This document shows, in pieces, positions 51,876 through 59,790 of a DNA stretch of 64,000 nt (position 1 is the stretch's first letter; each line of letters begins with the position of its first letter). The stretch lies in assembly GCA_964410725.1 (NCBI GenBank), contig CAYPID010000007.1:1-64000 (forward strand). Reading direction: 5' to 3'. Made by a program: the position numbers and the translations under genes. The DNA is from CALAZP01 sp964410725. GTDB lineage: Bacteria > Bacteroidota > Bacteroidia > Chitinophagales > Saprospiraceae. The notes below the pieces were generated by a model. That model worked only from the letters and a program-made list of their open reading frames with translations, had not been told where the DNA came from and ran no database searches.

Positions 51876-53375
51876 ATGAAAAATATTTTCAATTTGGTCC
51901 TGTTGATTGCTGTGATTTTAGCGACAGCGGCGTGTGGCAGTAACAAAGAAGCTTCTTCTTCCACTGGTTGGAAATACAACGATGAGAAGTGGGGTGGTTT
52001 CGAGAAAATTGAAGACAATGGGCAAATTACGGGTCCCAATTTGGTTTTGATTGAAGGAGGAACTTTTACAATGGGGGTTACAACTCAAGATGTCACTTTT
52101 GACTGGAATAATATTCCGAGAAGGGTAACCGTATCTTCTTTCTACATGGACGAGACTGAGGTTTCAAATTTGGATTATAGAGAATATCTATATTGGGTAG
52201 AGAGAGTATGGGGGGAATCCTATCCAGAAGTATACAATAATGCCTACCCAGATGTCAATGTGTGGAGAGAAGAATTATCCTATAATGAACCGTTGGTTGA
52301 AAGTTACTTTACTCACCCGTCCTACGACGAGTACCCAGTGGTTGGAGTTTCATGGGTGCAAGCTAACGAGTATGCAAAATGGAGAACGGATCGGGTAAAT
52401 GAGATGCTTCTGATTCAAAAAGGGATTCTGAATCCGAATATGGAACAAAAGGATGAGGATAACTTCAATACAGAGTCGTATTTAGCTGGCCAATATCAAG
52501 GGGATGTTCGCAAAAATTTAAAAGATTTAGGTACGGGTGGAGAACGACCAGTTCGGTTTTCAGACGGAATTTTATTGCCTGATTATAGATTGCCAACAGA
52601 GGCAGAATGGGAATATGCGGCGCTAGCATTGAAAGGAAATCAAGTAAATGAGAAGGATGAATTAATCAGCGATAGAAGGTTTTATCCTTGGGATGGTTAT
52701 ACTGTGAGATACCAAAAAAGAGATAAAAATCAAGGAATGCTGTTGGCTAATTTCAAAAGGTCTGGTGGAGACTATATGGGTATGGCAGGTAGGTTGAATG
52801 ACAATGCTGCTACCACAGCTCCAGTTCGATCTTTCTTGCCCAATGACTTTGGGTTGTATAATATGGCTGGGAATGTGAATGAATGGGTATTAGATTTATA
52901 CAGACCTCTAACGACCACAACGATTAGAGATTCAGAGACTCAGGATTTGAACCCATTTAGAGGAAATAGATTCTCCAAATTAGAAGTGGACGAAGATGGA
53001 AATCCTGTTGAAAAGGACAGTTTGGGAAGGTTGAGATACACTTATATTGAGGATGATGAAATTGGCCAAAGAGAAAATTACCGCTCAGGTAGTGTTTTTG
53101 ATTACCTCGATGGAGATGAAGAATCAAGAGTTCAATACGAATATGGAAAGCACACTTTGGTGAGCAATAAATCCAGAGTATATAAAGGAGGTTCTTGGGC
53201 TGATAGAGCTTATTGGTTGTCTCCTGGGGCCAGAAGATATAAAGATGAGGATTCTGCGGACAGAACCATTGGTTTCAGATGTGCAATGATTCGCACAGGA
53301 GCACCAGCAGGTAATGATGGAGATGGGGGAAATCAATTCAAATCCACCTCTAAAAGAAGTTCCAGAAGGTATTAA
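51876..53375 (+). CDS. gldJ: GldJ, gliding motility/type IX secretion lipoprotein
   Basis: 499 residues. Lipoprotein signal MKNIFNLVLLIAVILATAAC. The body is a formylglycine-generating-enzyme-like (SUMF1) domain: GPNLVLIEGGTFTMG, FYMDETEVSNLDYREYL, YRLPTEAEWEYAA, LYNMAGNVNEWVLD and YKGGSWADRAYWLSPGARR. GldJ and the related GldK keep this fold but not the oxidase activity. The locus (porV, porU, then gldJ with murF behind) agrees with gldJ rather than gldK, which sits with gldL, gldM and gldN. It stabilises the gliding motor and T9SS complex in the periplasm. murF begins 3 bp after its stop. Confidence 0.9.
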   Translation: MKNIFNLVLLIAVILATAACGSNKEASSSTGWKYNDEKWGGFEKIEDNGQITGPNLVLIEGGTFTMGVTTQDVTFDWNNIPRRVTVSSFYMDETEVSNLDYREYLYWVERVWGESYPEVYNNAYPDVNVWREELSYNEPLVESYFTHPSYDEYPVVGVSWVQANEYAKWRTDRVNEMLLIQKGILNPNMEQKDEDNFNTESYLAGQYQGDVRKNLKDLGTGGERPVRFSDGILLPDYRLPTEAEWEYAALALKGNQVNEKDELISDRRFYPWDGYTVRYQKRDKNQGMLLANFKRSGGDYMGMAGRLNDNAATTAPVRSFLPNDFGLYNMAGNVNEWVLDLYRPLTTTTIRDSETQDLNPFRGNRFSKLEVDEDGNPVEKDSLGRLRYTYIEDDEIGQRENYRSGSVFDYLDGDEESRVQYEYGKHTLVSNKSRVYKGGSWADRAYWLSPGARRYKDEDSADRTIGFRCAMIRTGAPAGNDGDGGNQFKSTSKRSSRRY

Positions 53376-53378
53376 CCA

Positions 53379-54692
53379 ATGATGCTTCCGGAAACCTTAT
53401 ATCCCCTTTTTTTAAAGAGTAGATCAGTCGTTATTGACTCTCGAAAAGTTAAAAAAGGGGATATTTTTTTTGCCCTCAAGGGAGATCGATTAGATGGCAA
53501 TCAATTTGCTGAACAAGCTATTCAGGCAGGAGCAATAGCTGCTGTGGTTGATGATCCTAAGTTAAAAGCGATTCCAGGATGTATTTATGTGGAAGATGCA
53601 TTGGATGGACTTCAAAATCTGGCTATTTTCCACCGGTCTCAATTGTCAATTCCCGTGGTTGGTTTGACAGGTTCTAATGGTAAAACGACCACCAAAAAAT
53701 TAATTCACCACCTATTATCCGCTCGCTATTCTGCCTATTGTACTCCGGGAAATTACAACAATCATATTGGGGTTCCCTTATCGATTCTGGGCATTCCGGA
53801 GGATTCGGAAATTGCAGTTATCGAAATGGGAGCTAACCATCAAAAAGAAATCGCATTTCTTTCAAAAATTGCTCAACCCTCTCATGGGTTGATTACCAAT
53901 ATTGGGAAGGCCCATCTGGAGGGATTTGGTGGAATTGAAGGGGTTAAAATAGGAAAGGGAGAGTTGTATGATTATTTAGCAGCTCAAGATGGAGTAGTCT
54001 TCTACAACGAAGATGAGCAATTTCTACCCGAGATGGCCCAAAAAATTTCCCGAAAAGTACCTTATTCTTCAAAGGGGTATTTTACGAAAGCAAATGTTGT
54101 GGTTCAAATTGAAATTAAGCAGTTGGAACCTTTTATTCTGTTTGACCTAATTTTTTCCGATGACCATCGGAGGCAAACTTTGGAAGTTCCCTTATTTGGG
54201 CCGTATAATTTTGCAAATGTAATTGCTTCAATAGCCATATCCTCTTATTTTGACGTCAATTGGGAAGAAATTCAGCGGGCACTCAAAACCTTCCAACCAG
54301 AAAACAATAGGAGTGAAAAATTGAATTGGAGGGATAATACAGTTCTCTTGGATGCCTATAATGCCAATCCCAATAGCATGAAAGCCGCTATTGAATCTTT
54401 CGGGAGGATGAAAGGAGGGCAAAAGCAACTTATGGTTTTAGGAGAAATGTATGAGTTGGGGGAATATGCCGGGGATGAACATTGGGCTGTTGCTGCAATG
54501 TGCGAGAAATATCCTGATATTGATTTGATTTTGGTTGGGGAAGGATTTAGGTCATACGCCCAGGAATGTGGAGTGAATTGGTACCCTGACGCAAATGCTT
54601 TAAGAGCGGACTGGGAAAAGAACCCGCCAAGAGATTGCCATTTATTGCTGAAGGGCTCTAGAGGGGTCGCCTTAGAAAAAATACTTTTTTAA
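53379..54692 (+). CDS. murF: UDP-MurNAc-tripeptide-D-Ala-D-Ala ligase MurF
   Basis: 437 residues. Substrate-binding N-domain with SRKVKKGDIFFALKGDRLDGN, ATP loop GLTGSNGKTTTKKLIH (P-loop G98-T104), GNYNNHIGVPLSIL and the C-terminal domain with LLDAYNANPNSMKAAIESF. It adds D-Ala-D-Ala to the peptidoglycan precursor. 3 bp after gldJ, so co-transcribed from the gldJ promoter. Confidence 0.98.
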   Translation: MMLPETLYPLFLKSRSVVIDSRKVKKGDIFFALKGDRLDGNQFAEQAIQAGAIAAVVDDPKLKAIPGCIYVEDALDGLQNLAIFHRSQLSIPVVGLTGSNGKTTTKKLIHHLLSARYSAYCTPGNYNNHIGVPLSILGIPEDSEIAVIEMGANHQKEIAFLSKIAQPSHGLITNIGKAHLEGFGGIEGVKIGKGELYDYLAAQDGVVFYNEDEQFLPEMAQKISRKVPYSSKGYFTKANVVVQIEIKQLEPFILFDLIFSDDHRRQTLEVPLFGPYNFANVIASIAISSYFDVNWEEIQRALKTFQPENNRSEKLNWRDNTVLLDAYNANPNSMKAAIESFGRMKGGQKQLMVLGEMYELGEYAGDEHWAVAAMCEKYPDIDLILVGEGFRSYAQECGVNWYPDANALRADWEKNPPRDCHLLLKGSRGVALEKILF

Positions 54693-54753
54693 TCTAAAAT
54701 GGCTTGGCGTTTTTTCTTTGATCCTTGTTGGCTTTAAAAAAGCGTATTGAGGA

Positions 54754-55851
54754 TTAATCAAACCTCCTTAAGGCGTTGAGCAACCTTTCGGGCAGTTCGT
54801 TTCTGCACGACATTTGATAGTCCTCATAACTACAGGGAATCAAGCGGTGTCTGGCCAATTGCTTTTTAGTTTTCACGGGTACTTGTAGCCACCAACGTCC
54901 GCTTTTGCCACTTTTCCAGAAAGTTAATTGGTAGTCTAAGTGTTTCATCTCCACTATGTATTCCAATAACCCTTCTGTAGAAACCGGAAAGTCTTGAAAT
55001 CTGGTACTGTATCCTTCCAAAAAGTACCAAATCATCTGGGCTATGGTTTGGGCAGTTATTTCGGATTCGTCTTTGCTAAGGTCAAAGCCGTAGATTCCGA
55101 AAGACTTCATTTTATCGCTCAATCCTGCATAACGGGTAATTTGACAGGCCTCTTCTGAGAAAAAACCGCTGGGACTGATTTCTACCATGCCTGGCGCTTC
55201 CAAATATTTTAAAGCAGTCATACTGAAGGCCATAATGTCTGCATCTCGTATTAAGGGTTCTATATCTGAGAGATTACCCTTGGCCAGTCCTAATCTTAAA
55301 AAATCAAAGTAGTGATCTTCTAGAAATTCTAATATTTTGGGATCTAAGTATTGATTTTGATAGCCCAAACAAGTTAGATGGAATAATCTTGAGTTTTTGT
55401 TAAATAGTGCTTCGTTGAGGTAAAGACCATTTTCAGCCGAAATATCACCTTGGGGGTCCAAACGGATTTTATCATCTACGAGCGCTAAACTCACCGCTTG
55501 TTGTTTGCCTTGAAAAGCTTTGTATTGAGCCAGTTGGAATTTGGGATCCCCACAGATAATAATGGGTAAAATATTGACTTCTTGCAATTCTTTTAAAACT
55601 GGAATAAAGAAGGCGATTTCCTCTTTTCTCAAATTCCCCAGGTCTATAATTTCTGATGGGTGATAGGGATAGCGCATGGCAAACAATTGGGCTCTAATGG
55701 CTTCCATATTGTTTTTACCTACACCGATAATTGCAATTTTGACCCCACTTAAATCGGGAATTCTTCCTCTATTGACCAAAATATTACTGCCTAATTGGTA
55801 GGGAGCATAATGGTTTTCATTTTCTACCGGTTGAAACCAAATATCCAGCAT
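54754..55851 (-). CDS. Ureohydrolase-fold (arginase/formiminoglutamase-like) protein without metal ligands
   Basis: 365 residues with the arginase fold order: IGVGKNN (43-49), ICGDPKFQLAQYKAF (99-113) at the place of the GGDHS motif, LVDDKIRLD (124-132) at the place of DAHxD, AFSMTALKYLEAPG (208-221) at the place of SFDIDxxDPxxAPG, then YGFDLSKDES (254-263). In the last motif Asp, Asp and Asp are replaced by Ser, Thr and Lys; the His in GGDHS and the DAHxD ligands are also missing. It is therefore probably not an amidine hydrolase. The C-terminal ~90 residues (WWLQVPVKTKK) go beyond arginase. A TATCTTTG box lies 20 bp upstream. Possible binding or scaffold role, unproven. Confidence 0.8.
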   Translation of the reverse strand: MLDIWFQPVENENHYAPYQLGSNILVNRGRIPDLSGVKIAIIGVGKNNMEAIRAQLFAMRYPYHPSEIIDLGNLRKEEIAFFIPVLKELQEVNILPIIICGDPKFQLAQYKAFQGKQQAVSLALVDDKIRLDPQGDISAENGLYLNEALFNKNSRLFHLTCLGYQNQYLDPKILEFLEDHYFDFLRLGLAKGNLSDIEPLIRDADIMAFSMTALKYLEAPGMVEISPSGFFSEEACQITRYAGLSDKMKSFGIYGFDLSKDESEITAQTIAQMIWYFLEGYSTRFQDFPVSTEGLLEYIVEMKHLDYQLTFWKSGKSGRWWLQVPVKTKKQLARHRLIPCSYEDYQMSCRNELPERLLNALRRFD

Positions 55852-55870
55852 AACCTAACGAATTGTTGGT

Positions 55871-55878
55871 CAAAGATA
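55871..55878 (-). promoter_or_regulatory. Promoter box of the ureohydrolase-like gene
   Basis: On the minus strand TATCTTTG (55878-55871) fits TAnnTTTG and gives a start near 55864, about 13 nt before the ATG at 55851. No -33 TTG found. Confidence 0.5.
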
Positions 55879-55928
55879 AGTAGTCTTAGGTGTTTAGAAT
55901 AGAATAATTAAATTAGCAAAAAAAAACT

Positions 55929-57299
55929 ATGTCCCGAATCATTAAACTGGTGGTCTTAGGGGTGCTTTTTTCCATTCAATTATCCCATGGTCAATCTAAG
56001 AAAAGAGACCAAAAACCTGCTGCACCGGCTACATTGCCAGATGGATGGGAAATGGGCATAGGGTTGAGTTATGCCTTCATTGCCAAGGATGGAACTGTAG
56101 AACCCAATAGTGGATATGGAGCTGGCCTTCATTTTCGAAAGGCGTTAGACTATTTATTTTCTTTACGGTTAGAGGTCAATGCAGCACTTCCAATGGGTAC
56201 TGATATTTTATCTAATTCTTCCTATGAGACCCAGTGGATGGATGGACAAATATTGGGAGTGGTTACTTTAAACAATCTGAGGTGGAATGCGCCTACAGTG
56301 GAGAAAAAAACGAATATATATGCGTTGGTAGGTGGTGGTGGAAATTGGTTCACTACGGATCAGCCTATGGTAGAAGGACAAATCAGTGGTCATGTAACTG
56401 GTGGTTTGGGTTTTGCTTTACGGGTGAATGAAAAAATCAATATTGGGGTGGAACATCAAGTCGGCAGGGTTTTGGGGAATCGAAATTCGTTGCTCAACGG
56501 AGGAGGTAATGGGGATTATATGCACCGGACAGGCGTGAGAGTTAACTTTAATATCGGATTAAGGAAGAAATCGGAACCATTGTATTGGCAAAATCCAATG
56601 AAGGTAGTGTTGAGTGACATCCAGGAATTGAAAGAACGCCCAGTGGTTAGTTTGCAAGACAGTGACAAAGATGGAGTTCCCGATGCTTTAGATTTGGAGC
56701 CTAATACTTCTATAGATGCCATAGTTGATACTAAAGGAAGAACTTTAGACAGCGATAAAGATGGGGTTCCCGACCATTTGGATCTGCAGCCTTTCTATAC
56801 GCCAAGACAAGGGGAGTATGTCAATGCTGAAGGGGTGGTAGAAGAATTAAATGGTCCTTTGTCGGAGGAGCGCGTTAAAGCCTTGATTGAGGAGGCTATT
56901 GAGCAGCGGATGGCACAAGGTTCATCAGCCAATGCAGAGTGGTTCCTTCCGATGATTCATTTCGATATTGAAAGCACGACGATTAAGTATGCGGATTACG
57001 GTACCTTAGCTAATATTGGAAGATTGCTCGAAAGTAGCCCTGAAGTCAAATTGGTAGTGATCGGTCATGCGGATCAGACTGGGGACGCCAGAATTAATAA
57101 CAGTCTATCCTATGCCAGGGCTGCAGCAGTTATTCAACATTTAGTGAATGAATATGGGTTGGCTCGCAATCGATTTATTTTGCAATGGAGAGGAAAGGAT
57201 CAAGCTTTAGTTCCCTCTGATAACAACTTGATGAACCGTAGGGTAGAGTTTAAAATAGCTGAATCCGGGGATGAGGAAATGACTCCTCCAGGTGGTTAA
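55929..57299 (+). CDS. OmpA-family outer-membrane protein with thrombospondin type-3-like repeats
   Basis: 456 residues. Signal peptide (1-21); a beta-barrel of about eight strands (30-215); two calcium-binding-type repeats, DSDKDGVPDALDLEP and DSDKDGVPDHLDLQP (about 242-300); a Glu-rich helix (320-335) and the OmpA peptidoglycan-binding domain (about 345-450) with VIGHADQTGD, ARAAAVIQHLV and NLMNRRVEFKI. It tethers the outer membrane to peptidoglycan. It follows the divergent ureohydrolase-like gene, with 77 bp between. Similar proteins occur in T9SS complexes (PorE/PorF-like), but this link is not shown here. Confidence 0.92.
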   Translation: MSRIIKLVVLGVLFSIQLSHGQSKKRDQKPAAPATLPDGWEMGIGLSYAFIAKDGTVEPNSGYGAGLHFRKALDYLFSLRLEVNAALPMGTDILSNSSYETQWMDGQILGVVTLNNLRWNAPTVEKKTNIYALVGGGGNWFTTDQPMVEGQISGHVTGGLGFALRVNEKINIGVEHQVGRVLGNRNSLLNGGGNGDYMHRTGVRVNFNIGLRKKSEPLYWQNPMKVVLSDIQELKERPVVSLQDSDKDGVPDALDLEPNTSIDAIVDTKGRTLDSDKDGVPDHLDLQPFYTPRQGEYVNAEGVVEELNGPLSEERVKALIEEAIEQRMAQGSSANAEWFLPMIHFDIESTTIKYADYGTLANIGRLLESSPEVKLVVIGHADQTGDARINNSLSYARAAAVIQHLVNEYGLARNRFILQWRGKDQALVPSDNNLMNRRVEFKIAESGDEEMTPPGG

Positions 57300-57351
57300 T
57301 TTGAAACTAAGGGGCTATCAATTTGTTAAGGATGGAAATCAATGCTAATTC

Positions 57352-57945
57352 ATGAGTGATTCAAGGAAGCAGGCTGAAGCGGTTATTCCAACGAAATACG
57401 GTAATTTTAATATGATTGCTTTTGCGGAACGCGATAGTGATTGGATGCCCCATTTGGCTTTGGTTCATGAGAAAATGAATCCTAGTCAACCTGTTTTAGT
57501 TAGGATTCACAGTGAATGTATTACTGGAGATTTGTTTGGCTCTCATCGATGTGATTGTGGGGAGCAATTGGAACAGGCCCTGCGGTTGACTGCTGAACAG
57601 GGAGGAATCGTCATTTATTTGAGGCAAGAGGGAAGAGGTATAGGGATTATCAACAAACTTAAAGCGTACAATCTACAAGATGAGGGCTATGATACCATTG
57701 ACGCCAATGTACATCTAGGATTAGATATAGATGCCAGAGATTACAAAGAAGCTTTGGAAATGTTACAGACGTTAGGCGTTTCTAAGATTATACTTTTAAC
57801 CAATAATCCAGACAAAATTGAAGCATTTGAAAACAGCGCAATAGAATTGGTCAGCAGAAGGCCACTAGAAATTCCCTCCAAAAAAGAGAACGAAGCTTAC
57901 CTAGACACGAAGAAAAAATTAATGGGACACCTATTAAATGGTTAG
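57352..57945 (+). CDS. ribA: GTP cyclohydrolase II
   Basis: 197 residues, the single-domain form. Zinc ligands C56, C67 and C69 (SECITGDLFGSHRCDCGEQ, read in part), the catalytic YLRQEGRGIGI and LTNNPDKIEAFE are intact. It opens the riboflavin pathway from GTP. The DHBP synthase domain (RibB), often fused in other bacteria, is absent. Stop overlaps that of ftsY by 4 bp (TTAG) on the opposite strand. Confidence 0.96.
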   Translation: MSDSRKQAEAVIPTKYGNFNMIAFAERDSDWMPHLALVHEKMNPSQPVLVRIHSECITGDLFGSHRCDCGEQLEQALRLTAEQGGIVIYLRQEGRGIGIINKLKAYNLQDEGYDTIDANVHLGLDIDARDYKEALEMLQTLGVSKIILLTNNPDKIEAFENSAIELVSRRPLEIPSKKENEAYLDTKKKLMGHLLNG

Positions 57946-58901
57946 TCTTGAAAAAGGGTTTCGACATATTGAACTTTATCAAATAATTGAATTTGGTCGA
58001 TGCCCTCTCCAACTCCAATATACTTAATAGGGATTTGAAATTGATCAGATATGCCAATGGCTACACCGCCTTTAGCTGATCCATCTAATTTAGTCAGCGC
58101 CAAACAAGTTACTTCAGTGGCATCGGTAAAGTGTCTGGCTTGTTCTACGGCATTTTGGCCTGTTGTAGCATCTAAGACTAGCAATACATCATGGGGCGCC
58201 CCATCCATTCGCTTCCCAACAGACCGCTTTATTTTAGATAACTCTTGCATGAGGTGACTTTTGGTATGTAGTCTACCAGCCGTATCAATGATGGCGACAT
58301 CGCAATTGTTTTTAATAGCATAATCCACCGTTTCGAAGGCTACAGCTGCCGGGTCTGTATTCATTCCCTTGGCATAGAAATCACATCCTACTCTCTCGGA
58401 CCAAATCTTAAGCTGATCGACGGCGGCGGCTCTAAAAGTATCTCCAGCACCAAGCACTACTTTTTTACCTGCCTTTTGGAACCGGTTCGCCAATTTCCCA
58501 ATGGTAGTAGTCTTACCAACACCGTTGACCCCTACCACCAATAGAACGTATAGTTCCCCCTCTTTGGCATAATCAAATCCGCTATCTGCGGTATCCTTAT
58601 GATCTGCCAACAAAGCGATTATTTCTTCTTTGAGGATTTGATTCAATTCCTCTGTATTCATGTACTTGTCCTTCGCCACTCGATCTTCAATGCGTTCAAT
58701 GATTTTGACGGTGGTATCTAACCCTACATCGGCAGTCATCAAAATATGTTCTAAATCATCTAATACCGAATCATCAACAGTAGATTTTCCTGCTATTGTT
58801 CTTGAAAGTTGTTCAAGAAAACCCTTCTTGGTCTTCTGCAAACCTTGATTCAAGTCTTTGGAATCTTCAGGTTTTTTGAAAATATTTTTTAGGAATGACA
58901 T
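57942..58901 (-). CDS. ftsY: Signal recognition particle receptor FtsY
   Basis: 319 residues. A short N-domain (about 1-110), without a long acidic A-domain, and the NG-domain: P-loop GVNGVGKTT (124-132), ALxAGDTFRAAA seen as GAGDTFRAAAVDQLKIW, DTAGRLHTKSHLMQEL and LTKLDGSAKGG. It receives ribosome-SRP complexes at SecYEG. A terminator separates it from the rpmB-rpmG-DUF4295 operon upstream, so it needs its own promoter; no clear box was found in the 25 bp left. Confidence 0.98.
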   Translation of the reverse strand: MSFLKNIFKKPEDSKDLNQGLQKTKKGFLEQLSRTIAGKSTVDDSVLDDLEHILMTADVGLDTTVKIIERIEDRVAKDKYMNTEELNQILKEEIIALLADHKDTADSGFDYAKEGELYVLLVVGVNGVGKTTTIGKLANRFQKAGKKVVLGAGDTFRAAAVDQLKIWSERVGCDFYAKGMNTDPAAVAFETVDYAIKNNCDVAIIDTAGRLHTKSHLMQELSKIKRSVGKRMDGAPHDVLLVLDATTGQNAVEQARHFTDATEVTCLALTKLDGSAKGGVAIGISDQFQIPIKYIGVGEGIDQIQLFDKVQYVETLFQD

Positions 58902-58926
58902 GATACATTGAATTTGGGCAAGGGGT

Positions 58927-58958
58927 AAAAAAAAGGGCTTTTCTCAGTGAAAAGCCCC
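58927..58958 (-). terminator. Rho-independent terminator of the rpmB operon
   Basis: On the minus strand GGGCTTTTC (58957-58949) pairs perfectly with GAAAAGCCC (58943-58935), loop of 5 nt, followed by eight U (58934-58927). It lies 12 bp after the DUF4295 stop. Confidence 0.92.
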
Positions 58959-58969
58959 GTAGGTGTTTC

Positions 58970-59146
58970 TTATTTTGCGTCGAAAAATTCTTTCACCTTT
59001 TCCTTATGCACCATCATCTCTTTGTAAGAGTAGGTACCTGTAATAGGATCTTTTATACTTTTAACCACTTTTACATGGTCTCTACCCGATCCGGCATTTT
59101 GCGCTCTTTGGGCAACCCTTGCGTTTTTGGATACTTTCTTAGCCAT
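58970..59146 (-). CDS. DUF4295 family small basic protein
   Basis: 58 residues: MAKKVSKNARVAQRAQNAGS at the start, GRDHVKVVKSIKDPITGTYS in the middle, then YKEMMVHKEKVKEFFDAK. Small, basic and placed 16 bp after rpmG, it matches the Bacteroidota-only DUF4295 family that follows rpmB-rpmG. Its position and charge suggest a ribosome-associated or ribosomal protein specific to the phylum; this is inference. ATG 59146 follows an AAAT-type A/T-rich spacer. Confidence 0.9.
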   Translation of the reverse strand: MAKKVSKNARVAQRAQNAGSGRDHVKVVKSIKDPITGTYSYKEMMVHKEKVKEFFDAK

Positions 59147-59162
59147 TTCGTGTTAATTTAAA

Positions 59163-59351
59163 TTATTTGATTTCCCTGTGAAGGGTTTTCTTCTTCAATA
59201 TAGGATTGTATTTCATTAACTCCAATCTATCTGGAGTATTTTTCCTATTTTTTTGGGTAACGTACCTAGAAGTTCCCGGCATACCTGTTGCCTTGTGTTC
59301 CGTACACTCCAAAATAATCTGTTGTCTGTTGCCTTTACTTTTCTTTGCCAT
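59163..59351 (-). CDS. rpmG: 50S ribosomal protein L33
   Basis: 62 residues. MAKKSKGNRQQIILECTEHK and RYVTQKNRKNTPDRLELMKY are typical. Only one Cys is present (no CxxC pairs), so it is the zinc-independent form. 5 bp after rpmB. Confidence 0.98.
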   Translation of the reverse strand: MAKKSKGNRQQIILECTEHKATGMPGTSRYVTQKNRKNTPDRLELMKYNPILKKKTLHREIK

Positions 59352-59356
59352 AATAA

Positions 59357-59605
59357 TTATACGTTGACACCGGTTCTTACACCTTTTTTATTCAATTTTT
59401 GCAAATAAGCGTAGATTCCTAATTTGTTGATGGTTCTTAACGCATGTGAAGAAACCTTCAACGTTACCCATTCCTTAGTTTCAGGAATAAAGAAACGCTT
59501 GGTATGTAAATTTGGTAAAAATCTTCGCTTGGTCTTTCTATTGGAGTGAGAGACAGAATTACCTGTTATGGGTCTTTTTCCTGTTAATTGACAAATGCGT
59601 GACAT
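59357..59605 (-). CDS. rpmB: 50S ribosomal protein L28
   Basis: 82 residues. MSRICQLTGKRPITGNSVSH, SNRKTKRRFLPNLHTKRFF and LKVSSHALRTINKLGIYAYL are diagnostic. First protein gene of the rpmB-rpmG-DUF4295 operon. No promoter box lies in the 35 bp between it and the tRNA gene, so it is probably co-transcribed with tRNA-Arg. Confidence 0.98.
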   Translation of the reverse strand: MSRICQLTGKRPITGNSVSHSNRKTKRRFLPNLHTKRFFIPETKEWVTLKVSSHALRTINKLGIYAYLQKLNKKGVRTGVNV

Positions 59606-59640
59606 GTTCTATTTTTTTCAATAATTCAATTGATTCCAAG

Positions 59641-59714
59641 TGACTCCGCCAGGACTCGAACCTGGAACCTTCTGATCCGTAGTCAGATGCTCTATCCAAT
59701 TAAGCCACGGAGCC
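59641..59714 (-). tRNA. tRNA-Arg (anticodon ACG)
   Basis: Minus strand, 74 nt. Acceptor GGCTCCG (59714-59708) pairs with CGGAGTC, with one G-U; T-loop GGTTCGAGTCC is present; anticodon arm TCTGA-CTACGGA-TCAGA gives ACG (read as ICG), decoding CGU/CGC/CGA. The 3' CCA is not encoded. It has a promoter of its own upstream and lies ahead of rpmB. Confidence 0.96.
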
Positions 59715-59746
59715 TAATGTTTTGCAGTTTTTATCCAATGCGGATG

Positions 59747-59775
59747 CAAAGATAATAGTTTTATATTCTCCTCAA
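59747..59775 (-). promoter_or_regulatory. Promoter of tRNA-Arg and probably of the rpmB operon
   Basis: On the minus strand TTG (59775-59773), 18-bp spacer and TATCTTTG (59754-59747) match the Bacteroidota promoter. The start would be near 59740, about 26 nt before the tRNA. Confidence 0.75.
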
Positions 59776-59790
59776 AGAAATTATGTGGGT

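Noticed and set aside
51876..53375. A true formylglycine-generating enzyme or GldK
   Set aside because: Lipoprotein signal and porU/porV/murF surroundings favour GldJ; no sulfatase gene and no gldLMN follow.
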